Assembly: GCF_031755915.1 (NCBI RefSeq)
Contig: NC_083382.1
Coordinates: forward strand, 3,348,001 to 3,412,000
Length of the DNA stretch: 64,000 nt
Source: Ziziphus jujuba
Taxonomy: Eukaryota > Streptophyta > Magnoliopsida > Rosales > Rhamnaceae
Direction of reading: 5' to 3'
The translations under genes were made by a program, and so were the position numbers. Below, piece by piece: positions 36,100-47,560 of the stretch. Position 1 is the stretch's first letter. Each line of letters opens with the position of its first letter. The notes under the pieces are model-generated. The model saw only the letters and a program-made list of their open reading frames with translations, was not told the origin of the DNA and made no database searches.

Positions 36100-36370
36100 T
36101 TCTGGAAAAGTTTTCCTCCAATCATAAAACTTTTCCTTTAGGCATAAATTTTTTCCTCCAGATGGAAATTTTTTTCCTTTAGGCGGAAATGTTTTCCTCC
36201 AGGTGGAAAATTTTGCCTGCAGGCGGAAAACATTTCCTCGTGTCAGAAAAAACGTTTCCTCCTATTTCAAAAAAATTTCTTCCTAGCAGAAAGAGTTTTC
36301 CTCCTGTTACAAAGAAAATTTTCTCTCGTCGGAAAACAGATTCCTCTGGTTGGAAAATTGTTTCCAATAG
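36100..36370. repeat. GGAAA palindrome array upstream of MULE 3 Ulp1 gene
   Basis: About ten units of the TTTTCCTCCAGGCGGAAAA type, the counterpart of 17490-17735 in copy 2 but about 170 bp from the start codon instead of 30. Confidence 0.85.
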
Positions 36371-36536
36371 ATGCATAAATATCTTTTTGTTCTAAACTTT
36401 CAAATTGTAATTGTTTGGCCAAATTTTCATTAGATTTTTATTTTTTACTATTTAATATGTTTTTGGTCCTTTTGATTTTGCTGTTCATAAGCAAGCCTAT
36501 GTTATGATTTGTTGTTCTTATTTGATTTGCAGATAA

Positions 36537-37828
36537 ATGGATTCAGAATACCAACGAAGGTTTTGGGGCTTGGAGATATCTAAGGCAAAGGTTAATTGTA
36601 GATCGAACTTCTAGAAAGCCATGTCGGATATTAAGTTCAAGCTAACTCCATCTCAAATAAAGAAGTTCGAGGATAGCTGTTTTGGCCACTTGTTGAAGGC
36701 CAACGATATACAATTTAGTGGCCACATCGTCAACAGCATGTTGTATAGATAGTGTGTTTGTGACGACAAAGATTCTATGGTATTCAATTTTGGAGGGCGT
36801 GGTGCTAGATTTGCGCGGAGAGACTTCGCCATAATTACAGGTCTACGATTTGGTTACGAACCCAATAGGAGGGTTAACATCTCTACACGTATTAGTGACA
36901 CGTATTTTGGCGGAAAGCTAAAGGTCACTAACTTGGAGATAACTGAAGCTTTCATGACCGCACAGTTTCAAGACGATGATGAAGCCGATGATGATTGATT
37001 GAAGTTGGCTTTATTATATTTCCTAGAGACGGTTCTTCTAGGCAAAGAAAGCATCGCCACCGCACCCCATAATCACTTGGAGATGGTGGACGATTTAGAG
37101 TACTTCAATAACTATCCATGGGGTACTTTGTCATACACCACCACCATTAGATCGTTGAAGAGTGCTTTTGAGCATAAAGAGTCCATGGCTTTAAACAAGT
37201 CAAAGAGTTATAGTGTTTGTGGGTTTCCTTTGGCTTTCATGGTAAGTTTATTACACTATTATTTAAAGTTTGTTACATTGTATTTATGGTGTGTATTTCT
37301 TTACTTATTCATTATTGATTTATTGTTTGATAGATTTAGGGTTTTGAGACAATTCCTTCGTTAGGTCAAGCATTTGGAAAGAAGTTGCCAGACATGGCAT
37401 TCCCTCGAATTCTCAATTGGCATATTTCATAAGTGCCAAGATTTGAGAAGGCCACTGAACTCTTTGATCATCGTGATGTAAGTATATGAGTTCTTCCACT
37501 TATCTATACATATATATATATATATATAAAGATACATTCCAACTTAGTAATATTATTTATATACTTTTGCAATATTTGTAGTAATATTAGTATTACTTAA
37601 TAATCACTTCATGATAATCCCTTTTGGCTTTTGCAGTATCCCATTCATGGCTTAATGAATGTAACTGAATTTGAGCGTGCATATATTGGCAAAATTGCAT
37701 GGGATGTACATCATGACCATACTCCATACAGTGTTGCACCTGCTGTCAGAGACAAGCCACCACAGGGAAGTCATGGTGAAAGAGATGAAGGTGTTCCACT
37801 TACAAGTAGTGGAAGAAGTAAGAAATGA
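36537..37828 (+). pseudogene. Transposon Ulp1-like gene, DUF1985 half only (MULE 3)
   Basis: The ATG at 36537 follows a TTGCAG-rich leader. The first exon covers the DUF1985 region (FGGRGARFARRDFAIITGL, FGYEP, LALLYFLETVLLG) up to a GTAAGT donor at 37242. The second exon starts near 37334 and the third near 37637 (YPIHGLMNVTEFERAYIGKI). Stops replace codons that are open in copy 2: TAG for Trp near 36612, TAG for Gln near 36753, TGA at 36996-36998 and TAG for Trp at 37337. The gene breaks off at GRSKK (37828) before the C48 protease part. It is a clear pseudogene. Confidence 0.85.
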
Positions 37829-37830
37829 AA

Positions 37831-38487
37831 ATTTTGAATATTTGAATTAATTATATAAATCACACACGACAGAAAAAAAAAATTAATTATCACAAGAATA
37901 ATATCAATTAAATATTAAAAAGTAGCATATATGAGCTCTATCTTTATTGTAGTCCAAAACGACAGTATCATCGTGGTTTATATTGCCACTTCCTTCACCA
38001 TCATCTATCCCTCCAATAAACTCATCCATCCTATATAAAGTGCATATACATAATTTATAATGTAGGAACATAAGTCAAACTAAAACAGCATTCCTAACTA
38101 AATATTAAAAATAAAATAAAAAATAGAAAAGCTTACAACTATTGGATATCATTAGTGTAATTACCCGCGTTTACAATTTAGCTAAAAAAATGAATATAAG
38201 AAAGGTGTTTGAATTCAAAGATCCTAAAGCATATCCAATATTTAAAAGTAAAAACTTAAAATAAAGAAACATAAATGAAGTAGTGGAGGGTATATAAATC
38301 AAGATTCTATATGAGTAGTGATATTATCATACCTTCCAGGTTAATTGAATGACAGTGTGAGATAGTTTCAGAAGATGCCCAAAGAGAAATGGAAGGATGC
38401 AGAATACCCAAGTCAAGCTAAAGCAAGATGCAAGATGATTTTGAAAGAAGAGCTGGACGCTTTCACGCTAAAACATAGCTAACAATG
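37831..38487 (-). pseudogene. FAR1/FHY3-type 5' fragment fused to MULE 3 and CACTA
   Basis: From right to left on the minus strand it has a 5' leader exon (38487-38340, same as 7362-7565), a ~280-bp intron with GTATG donor and TATAG acceptor, then MDEFIGGIDDGEGSGNI with the same continuation as 8290-8757. A second donor and part of the second intron follow, up to the junction at about 37831. It carries no further coding sequence. It shows that the unspliced leader intron existed in the source element. Confidence 0.65.
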
Positions 38488-39495
38488 CGACGCTAAACGT
38501 AGAGGAATCCGTGACTCTAACTCTCTACGTCCCTATTTTTTACGTCTATACTACATCGCTGTTTTCTTTAAATTCATACGTCGCTAATATGGAAGAAACA
38601 GCAACTCTACATTTTATGCGTCACCAATTGTTAGAAATTTTAGCGACTTATTATAATTCATCGCTGTTTTATGTAAACATATGCGTCGCTAAATTGTAGA
38701 ATTTTTAGCAACTTGTGTAGTTATACATCGCTGTTTACTTACAACTACGTGTCGCTAATTTCATATATGTTTAACCTTTAGGGACTTGTTGTTTTGCGTC
38801 GCTATATATTTAAATAAAAGCATCACTAAAAATAGGGATGCAAGTCTAGAGCATCGCTAAAGGTCAAAAAGGGTTACCATGTTATTATTATGTGTCGCTA
38901 AAGGTTGCAAATGGCGACAGTGTTGTTATTATGCATCACTAGAGGTAAAAAATGGCAACCATGTTGTTATTATGCGTCGCTCAAGGTCGAAAATGCGACA
39001 ATGTTGTTATTATGCATTGCTACAAGTCTTTTTAGCGTCAATTTTCTTCTTGTATGTCGCCGTTGCTTTTTTTTAATTGTTAATTAGAATACAAAAATTG
39101 AAAGTAAACATTTTCATAACAAAATAATTATCAAATAAATTAAATAGTATCTCATGAAATATTTTTACAATTCGGTAAACTATTGTATATGCAAAAGCAA
39201 AAGCAATATTAACTAAATCTCCATGAATTGCATATTCATTGAGATGGAAGTTGCCATCCCCTTGTTGACAATATTACACACCCTCATATTGCGTATGAAA
39301 AAATTAATAAATTTATAAACACTTATGCAAAATAAATATATATTAATTATTAAAAAGTAATAATTTAGTAGATGCAAATTTAAAGAATATTATCGTTGTT
39401 CTTATGAAAGCGAATAAAAAAATTAATTAAATGGATAATAATAAATGTCATAAATATTACTTAAAACATATAAATAAATCTACGTACCAATTTAT

Positions 39496-39717
39496 TTAGA
39501 AGGTATTTGTTATCCATATCCACTCACAATCGTTACGAACATAGCCACTCTCACATTCATCCTCATTATCATTTTCATCAACATTTGGCAACTGTATGAC
39601 AAATGGATTATGAGCCATTGTAATATCATCAAGAACGTCTTCTTCAACAAAAGTACGATGTTGTAGTGGAGTTGAAACAACAGACCATCTCGAAGATCTT
39701 CAACGTAAAATACTTGT
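39496..39717 (-). pseudogene. CACTA transposase (TNP2-type) C-terminal fragment
   Basis: Reading minus from 39717: QVFYVEDLR, then after a one-base shift RWSVVSTPLQHRTFVEEDV and an acidic tail (NVDENDNEDECESGY) ending at a stop at 39496-39498. QVFYV-D followed by RWSVV is the conserved C-terminal signature of plant CACTA transposases. Only about 73 codons remain. The sequence to its right (39720-40160) has no transposase homology, consistent with a large internal deletion. Confidence 0.7.
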
Positions 39718-40909
39718 TGAACTTAAAAAAACAATATCAAGCAATATCACAAACAAAATATCTACAAAAGCAAGATTAAAAAAATCCAACGAACCTAACC
39801 TACGGTTAAAATGAAGGGAAAAAAAAAAAAAAAGAACCAACCCACCACATGTCATCGCCAACCACAAAGAACAAAGAAACTCACCTAAAGGATGGAGATG
39901 AAGAAACAAGAAACCAAGCTAATCATGAGGGCGAAATAGAGAAACCCAGCTTCCCAACGGAAACGTAGGCAAATGAAAAATGAAACCAGAAATATCCTAC
40001 TCTTCATGTCTCTCTTAGATTGCTTCCAAATATAACATCTATTAGGTAGTGTACTTGATGTAGTTTTAGAAAAGAAAAGGGTTTCAAAGGAGCGCACAAA
40101 ACTTTTAAAATGCGCAAAAAATTTTAAGAACAAGCACGTAAAATTTTAAAACCCCTTTTTAAGATTCTTTTTTTCTTTTTAAAATTAAGAGAACAGGCGA
40201 CACATTTACATCTTAAAGCGTCGCTTGTTCCATCAATGTCATTATTTTTTTTTTGTTTTTTAATTAGTTTTTTTTACTTCATTTAAAAATAAATACTGAA
40301 AATATTTCTTATATATGTGAAACAAAATTACCAAAGTGGTAGTTTAATAATTTTGTTTTCAAAGTACAGTTTATTTACTTTAAAATCCTGTTCTAAGTTT
40401 TATTTTTTGTTCCTTAATTTGATGGAATAGTTGATGCATAAAAAGCAAAAAGAGTCGCCAGATATTTTTTATTTTTTTTTATTTTTTAATAGTTATTAAT
40501 TTGGTTTTGAAGTATAGTTTATTTGCTTTTAAAAATTGCAAGTAGAAAAAAAAAATTTGAATTAAGAGAACAGGCAACGCCATTTACAATTAAAAGCGAC
40601 GCCTTTTCTCTCAATTTCATTTTTTTTCTTTGGTTATTTTTTTATTTTTCATCTACAAATAAACACTGAAAATAGTTAAAGAATAAAAGTATAAAAAAAA
40701 GTTAAAGAATAAAAGTCGGAAAAAAAATAGAACAGGTGATACATTCGTAAAACATTGCGTCTCCTATTCTCTTTTCTAAATAACAAAAATACTATTTAAA
40801 ATACTTGAAAATTTAATAAGAAAATAATCTGTACTTGAAAAATAAAAAAATTAAATAAAAATAATTAATATATTTAATTAATATTTTATTATATTTGCTT
40901 CATATTTTT

Positions 40910-42380
40910 ATTAACTCTCTATTAGAATTTTCAAAATAATTAAATTTATCACAATATTTTTATTTCCTATCTATTAAATATGTATTAACTATTTATGAAA
41001 TTATTAATTTTAAGATAATAAACTTATTATATGAGTTAATATTTCATTTATTTGAAATATTAGATTCTTATGCTAATATTTATTTGGATTTTATTGTCTA
41101 TAAGTTATTTTGTATGAATTTATCAATCAAATAATCCTAATTTGACAAAACTAAAAAGTAACTTTCAAATTGAAAAAAAAAAAAAAATCACTAAATGCTG
41201 GAATAGGCGACGCTTTTCTAGGATTATAATTTCCAGATTCGTCACTAAATATAGGAATAGGATACGCATTTTGAAAAAAAAAATCGCTAAATAGGATAAA
41301 AGACGACGTATTGTTAAAAAAAATCTCTTATTAGTTTTTAAATATAAAAAAAAAATTTAAATAATTTTTTATTACCTTTTTAACATAAAAAAGCTTTTTA
41401 AATAATTTTTGAAGTCTTGACTGATATAATTATTGAGAAAAAATCTCTTAAAAAATAATTTTTATTTATAAAATTATTTTTATAAGCATAAATAATTGAT
41501 ATATTATTAATTTATATATTATTTTATAGAAGTATAACAAGTAACTTATCATAAAAACACAAATAAATTAAAGGAATTGCTTAATAATTTTGCCTCATAT
41601 TTCTATCTATTAAAATTTTCAAAATAATTAAATTTATTACATTTTATTTCATATCTATTAAATATGTATTAACTATTTATCAAATTATTAATTTTAAAAT
41701 AATAAAATTATTATATGAGTTAAAATTTCATTTATTTGAAATATTAGATTTTTATGCCAATATTTATTTGAATTTTATTATCCATAAATTATTTTGTATG
41801 AATTTACCTATCAAATAATCCTAATTTGACAAAACTAAAAAGTAACTTTCAAATTAAAAAAAAAAAAATGGTCGCTAAAGGCTGGATTAGACGACTCTTT
41901 TCTGAGATTATAATTTCTAGATTCGTCGCTAAATACAGGAATAGACGACGTATTTTGAAAAAAAAGTCGCTAAATGCGATAAAAGACGATGCATTGTTAA
42001 AAAAAAGTCTCTTATTAGTTTTTAAACATAAAAAAAAATTAAATAATTTTTCATTACCTTTTTAACATAAAAATGCTTTTTAAATAATTTTGAAGTCTTG
42101 AATGACATAATAATTGATAAGAAATCTCTTAAAAATAATTTTTATAAGCATATATAATTGATATATTGTTAATTTATACATTATGTCATAGAAGCATAAC
42201 AAGTAACTTATCATAGAAACACAAATAAATTAAAGAAATTGCCTAATAATTTTGCCTCATATTTCTATCTATTAAAATTTTCAAAATAATTAAATTTATC
42301 ACATTTTTTATTTCCTATCTATTAAATATGTATTAATTATTTATCAAATTATTAATTTTAAAATAATAAAATTATTATAT
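40910..42380. repeat. About two tandem copies of a ~684-bp AT-rich unit in the CACTA element
   Basis: TATGAATTTA followed by TCAAATAATCCTAATTTGAC occurs at about 41113 and 41797. The preceding block TCTATTAAATATGTATTAA recurs near 40970, 41660 and 42320. Each unit contains a GTCGCTAAA-rich core (41200-41310 and 41870-41990). It is noncoding. Confidence 0.7.
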
Positions 42381-42384
42381 GAGG

Positions 42385-43990
42385 AATCAGGAGACCCAAT
42401 CAAGGGGAATTGCATCGCCTGTTCCAATTTTTTTTTTAATTTGTTCCCTTTTAAAAAAAAATACAATTTAAAGAATTGAAAATTTAAATAAAAAATAAAT
42501 TGCACTTGAGAAACAAATTAATTAGACAAAAACAATAAAACTAAATCATATCAGGCAACAAGCGAAGCAATCAGAGGGAATTGCATCGCTTGTTGTTCCA
42601 AATTTTTTTTTAATTTGTTCCCCTATTTTATAAAAAAATAAAAATTAAAAAATACAAATTTAAACAGAAAATAAAATATACTTGAGAAACAAAATAATTA
42701 GCGAGCAACAATAAAAATAATCATAAAAGTCAATAGGCGCCGCAATCAATGGAAATGGCATCGCCTATTCAAATTTTTTTTTTAATTTGTTTCCTTTAAA
42801 AAAAAAACAAAAATACAATTTAAATACTTACAAATTTACATAGAAAATAAACTTTACTTAGGAAACAAAAAAATTAGAGAGCGACAATAAAAATAATTAT
42901 AAAAGGGAACAGGCAACGCAATCAGAGAGAATTGTGTCGCCTGTTCCATTTTTTTTTTTAATTTGCTCCCATTTTTTTTAAAAAACAAAAATGCAATTTA
43001 AAGACTTGCAAATTTAAGTAGAAAATAAACTATACTTGAGAAACAAAATAATTAGAGAACAACAATAAAAATAATCATATCAGGCAACACGCGACACAAT
43101 CAGGTGGAATTGCGTCGCTTGTTCCAATTTTTTTTTTCTAATTTGTTCCCCTTTTTTTAAAAAAAATACAAATTTAAATAGAAAAATTAGTTGTACTTGA
43201 GAAACAAAATAATTAGAGAACAACAATAAAAATAATCATAAAATGCAATAGGCAACACAATCAATGGGAATTGCATCACCTGTTCTAATTTTTTTTAATT
43301 TGTTTTTTAAAAAAAAAAACAAAAATACAATTTAAAGACTTGCAAATTTACACAGAAAATAAACTGTACTTGGGAAACAAAAAAATTAGAGAGCGACAAT
43401 AAAAATAATTATAAAAGGGAACAGGCGATGCAATCATGGGGAACTGCTTCGCCTGTTCCATTTTTTTTCAGTTTGTTCCCCCTTTTTTTAAAAAACAAAA
43501 CTACAATTTAAAGACTTGCAAATTTAAACAAAAAATAAACTGTACTTGAGAAATAAAATAATTAAAAAACAACAATAAAAATAAGCATATCAGGCAACTG
43601 GCGATGCAATCAGGGGGAATTGCATCGCATGTTCCATTTTTTTTTTTAATTTGTTCCTCTTTTTTTTAAAAACAAAAGTACAATTTAAAAACTTGCAAAT
43701 TTAAACAGAAAATAAATTGTACTTGAGAAACAAAATAATTAGAGAACAACAATAAAAATAATCATAAAAGTCAACCGACGATGCAATCAGGGGGAATTGT
43801 GTCGCCGATTCCCTTTTTTTTCTTTAATTTGTTCCCTTTTTTTGAAAAAAAAAATACAATTTAACGACTTGCAAATTATTTAAGAAAAATAATATTCCTT
43901 CACATATTAAGAAATATTTTCAATATTTATTTATAGATAAATTAAATATATAAAATAATTAAAGGATAAATGGAAATGATGTAACAGGCG
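42385..43990. repeat. Array of nine ~173-bp units, each with a GGCGACGC palindrome
   Basis: Units begin near 42385, 42553, 42733, 42908, 43082, 43250, 43420, 43593 and 43770. Each has a left arm like GGCGATGCAATC, a short GGGG loop, and a right arm AATTGCATCGCC followed by TGTTCC and an A/T-rich spacer. Related single palindromes occur at about 40190, 40560, 40730 and 43985. Arms pair as hairpins and differ by compensating as well as non-compensating changes. Confidence 0.85.
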
Positions 43991-44486
43991 ACACTGTTTA
44001 GATTGAATGCATCGCCGTTAACAAAAAATGTTTATGAGATTGGCAATGTAAAGTAAGGATATGGCGACTCTTTTTTAGTAAATGCGTCACCTGAAATATT
44101 TGACAACTCATTATGCTATTAATGCGTCGCCTGTTCCCTCAAAATAAAGGGAAAAAAGTACTTTATTAGGATTGCAACTTGCAATATCAAATAAACTATC
44201 ATTGAAACATAATCAAATAACTAATAAAATAAAAAAACAATGAATAGAACAACGAAAGCCGAAGCTATTGAGTCATATATTTAGCAACTCTAAAAATCAA
44301 CCTCGCTTATTTTTGTTTTTAGATACCTTCAATTTATTTTGTTTCTTAGCGTCGCTAATTTTATGTCGCCAGATCCCAATTTTCTTGTATTTAGTGACGT
44401 CGTGGAAAGTGCATCGCTTATTGTCTTATTAAGCGACGTTTTATCGAGCATTTTTTTATTACATCGCAAACTTGGTGTCGCTAAAT

Positions 44487-44504
44487 CGCTATTTTTGTGT
44501 AGTG
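44487..44504 (-). repeat. CACTA terminal inverted repeat (right end)
   Basis: On the minus strand it is CACTACACAAAAATAGCG, continuing into ATTTAGCGACACC. No partner terminus was found to the left. Confidence 0.8.
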
Positions 44505-44794
44505 TGGTAGTGGTGCCTATTTTTATGTAAGTCATTATTTGATTCTTGTTATGTAGTGGGTATATATTATAATGCATGAACTATAAAGCATCAAACTAAA
44601 TTCTTCGATCTTCCCTCTCTTCTACCTTTTGTCTCTACTGTCTCAAAATTCTAAACTTATCAAATTAACAAAGGAAAACAAAGGAAAAATTAACCCAAAA
44701 AAAGAGAAAAAAAAAAACAAAGAAAAAGAAAGAGTAGTAAGCTTAATTTGTTGAAAATTAAGTCAACCAAATTGTTAAAAAAGTATATTGTTCT

Positions 44795-45246
44795 CTAGAT
44801 GATTAGGGCTAGAGAAACTGCAGGATACATAGCATCTAAAAAATTCAGTAGAAATTTTGATGAGTGTCTCATAAATCTGATGCATATATTTATGGAATGT
44901 TAGTTCTTGAAGTGGTTGGAGGAAAGAATATTGATCCTAGAGTGTCTCATACTAGTGAAACATACTGTCCTTATTGGATTTATGAAGATGTGGAATTAAG
45001 TAAATATTTAGGAGTCTTGGGAGTGACAACAGATGAAGAAAAATAACAACGAAGATGGTACTGGTGAGCTTCTGGTGTTTCAGACAATTCCATCAAATCG
45101 ACGATCAATGAGTAAGGTAGTAGATATGCTGGAAAGAGACCTTAAACATGTCCAGATTCCTCCAAAGCGGTACTTGTTTTCTCGTGCATGGTCTCCTCAA
45201 CAATCTACAAATTCAACATAATAAATATGCGCATGCATGCTTTGTA
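44795..45246 (+). pseudogene. LRK10-like receptor kinase (gene beta), kinase C-lobe remnant
   Basis: It reads MIRARETAGYIASKKFSRNF, then SHKSDAYIYGMLVLEVVGGK and NIDPRVSHTSETY, WIYEDVEL and GVTTDEEK, matching gene gamma 61392-61650. Frame breaks occur near 44862 and 45045. The C-terminal motif continues in another frame (VQIPPK-like, near 45150-45175). It begins in the activation loop like fragment alpha. Upstream 44508-44790 has no coding sequence. The 3' flank is interrupted at 45252 by a solo LTR. Confidence 0.8.
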
Positions 45247-45639
45247 TCTTCTGTTAGGACCCCATCTAGAATCCTTTGCTGGAGCACTAGAAAAATCATG
45301 ATCCCAGGAGAAATCCTATCGGACCGTGCTACGGAAAATCTGACAGCATCTCCCCTAAAGGTAGAGCATGCTCTAAAAATTACCTACACAAAACACACTT
45401 TTATATAATATCACCTTATAGTCCCACTAAATAATTCCACAAGTTTCCATGACTTCGAAAATAAAAGTAAAGATATGATACCTATGTAGATAGGAGGAAT
45501 AACTAAACAACCACACAGATACCTTTTTTAATTCGCATTCGCCCATACCACCCACTTAATACTGTACATTTCAACATCGTTTTAAATACAGACCAATGCA
45601 TGTTGTAGGAAGAAGGGTACAAAACAACAAACACAATAA

Positions 45640-46260
45640 CAATAACAATAATCATTATATTAATGATAATGATGATAATAATAGTGACAATATAATTTTC
45701 CCAAGAGCTATCATATGACCATACCTGTCCGAAAGCTATCACACCTAGGCAAAGGCTACTACTTGTCTAAGAGCTATCATACTTGCCCGACGGCCATCTT
45801 TCTTGCCCGTAGGCTGAGGTACTTGCCTAAAGATATTGTATTATAATAACGATAATAATAATAATAATAATAATAAATGATAGTAACAATAATGATAATG
45901 ATAATAATAACAATAAAACAAATAATAACAATAATAATAATGATAGCAATAATAAATAAATAAATAATAAAAATATTAATAATCACAGTAACAATATTAA
46001 TAACAATAATAATAATTACAGCAATTAATAATAGCGACTACAGTAATAATTAACACCAACGTTAATGATAAATAATAATAATAATAATAATAATAAAGAA
46101 TGAAAATAACAGTAAAAACAATCATAATAAATAATAATAATAATAATTGATAATAACAATAACAATAATAATAATACTAATAATAATGATAATGATAACA
46201 ATATTAATAGAAACAATAATTTTAATAATAGTAATAACAATAAAAGTAATAAGGATAATA
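45640..46260. repeat. AAT/AAC-type microsatellite tract inside solo LTR
   Basis: About 600 bp of mixed AAT, AAC and GAT trinucleotides, longest pure runs near 45850-45880 and 46070-46095. The Leu/Ile-rich translations on the minus strand are artefacts of the repeat. Confidence 0.9.
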
Positions 46261-47094
46261 TTAAGAAATTAATTTATGAATAAATAAGGTAACATAAAAT
46301 AAAATAATATTTTAAAATTCATAACATATTACAAAATATGCACTCATATCGTAGGTATATATGATACCATCAAACATGCTATGCAATCCATGATTTCAAC
46401 TGTCTCCAGCACTCTACTACCAATACAGACTAGGGATGGTTGTCCATACTGGCCATCTGATTCCCTGGACTCATAGGCAATATAGTTTACGAGACTAGCT
46501 CTATATGGACCACATTGGATTGTCATCCCATATGGTGTGGTACATACAAATATAATATAATATAATATCATATATATATATAAAGATATTTGATGCACCA
46601 TACTATATACCAGTATTGCTTAACAGTATCCAATGTCCCAAGTACGGCCTGACAAAAAGGTTAAAGAGAGAACCTGCATCCAGTCACCTTGGCCTCCTAA
46701 TGGCGCCAATGCTTATAATTTGCCATGGCTAAATAGTTGACCGTGAGGGTGGTTGATACTCACTGTGCACTATACCTACCATGCCTTGCACCCATAGCTC
46801 CCACAAGGTTGCCATACATATATTCACACAAATCCATAACGACAGTCATCCTGCGACCAAGGAGGAGATGACCGGTGCTAGCTCTACATTATACCTGCCT
46901 ACCCTCATAGGAACGACCCTAAACATAACCTTCACGTTGATCCATGACAGCCACCTGCAACCAGGGAAGGGGAGCGGCTACTGCTCACTGTGTAAATATA
47001 TTTGCCAGTTCTCAGGTCCATGGTACCCACAGGATAGCCATAATAAACAACCATTTATCGGATGGTCATTCATGCACATATGCATATGTATAAT

Positions 47095-47491
47095 CTTTTA
47101 TCAAGTATGTACACATTCTTATTTACACACATATATATCCAGATATACTCACACACACACACACACACATATATATATACACATACAAATATGTATATAT
47201 ATATATACACTCATCCACGTATATCTATACATATATTCACATATATGTATATATTCATACATTTAAATATATACATGCAAGTCTTTATCAAACAAATTAA
47301 CAAGCATAATGTCTACATATATATGTAAACATACATTTTGATATGTATATACAAAGGCTTCAACAAATACATATTTATATATATATATTCACACATCACC
47401 GTACATATTCACATATCACCAGACATCACCATATATATGTATATACACATATCTAAAATGCATGTATTTATAAACATATCCATACACATGT

Positions 47492-47535
<44 letters not shown>

Positions 47536-47560
47536 ACACACACATATATATTTACCATTT
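47095..47560. repeat. TA/CA dinucleotide tracts inside solo LTR
   Basis: Mixed ACAC and ATAT runs, with the longest CA runs at about 47150-47168 and 47503-47542. They contribute to the LTR length difference from its relatives. Confidence 0.9.

Larger units (their letters stand above)
31936..37830. mobile_element. Mutator-like element copy 3 (Ulp1-bearing MULE), left part with host-gene cargo
   Basis: The left terminal inverted repeat starts GGGTTTTTTCGAAAA at 31936, directly after LRK10-like coding sequence. The first ~450 bp are pyrimidine-rich subterminal DNA like copy 2 (shared CTATCAAAACG word and repeated TTTCGAAAAGCTTGG). About 32400-35350 is copy-specific cargo, and 35380-37830 matches copy 2 in reverse: a shared 5' region, the GGAAA array and the first exons of the Ulp1 gene. 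At about 37830, inside the Ulp1 gene, it joins a FAR1-like fragment. The transposase half and right end are absent. Confidence 0.85.
38488..44504 (-). mobile_element. CACTA (En/Spm) element, internally deleted, left end lost
   Basis: The right end reads, on the minus strand, CACTACACAAAAATAGCG (44504 to 44487), the hallmark CACTA terminus, followed by TGG (44505-44507) as candidate 3-bp target duplication. Dense subterminal repeats of GCGTCGCTAA type occupy 38488-39060 and 44040-44504. A C-terminal transposase fragment on - (39496-39717) shows the element lies in reverse. The rest of the transposase is gone and palindromic tandem repeats fill 40190-44100. The left terminus is missing at the FAR1-like junction. 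Confidence 0.8.

Noticed and set aside
42385..43990. CRISPR-like regular repeat array
   Set aside because: The window is a plant nuclear genome. Units are long, AT-rich and diverged, with palindromes inside a CACTA element, and no spacer logic.
46025..46240. Leu/Ile-rich membrane-protein-like ORF
   Set aside because: Product of translating AAT/AAC microsatellite DNA.
46781..47328. 161-codon ORF with His/Ile/Tyr repeats
   Set aside because: The second half is a CA/TA microsatellite and the whole lies in a solo LTR.
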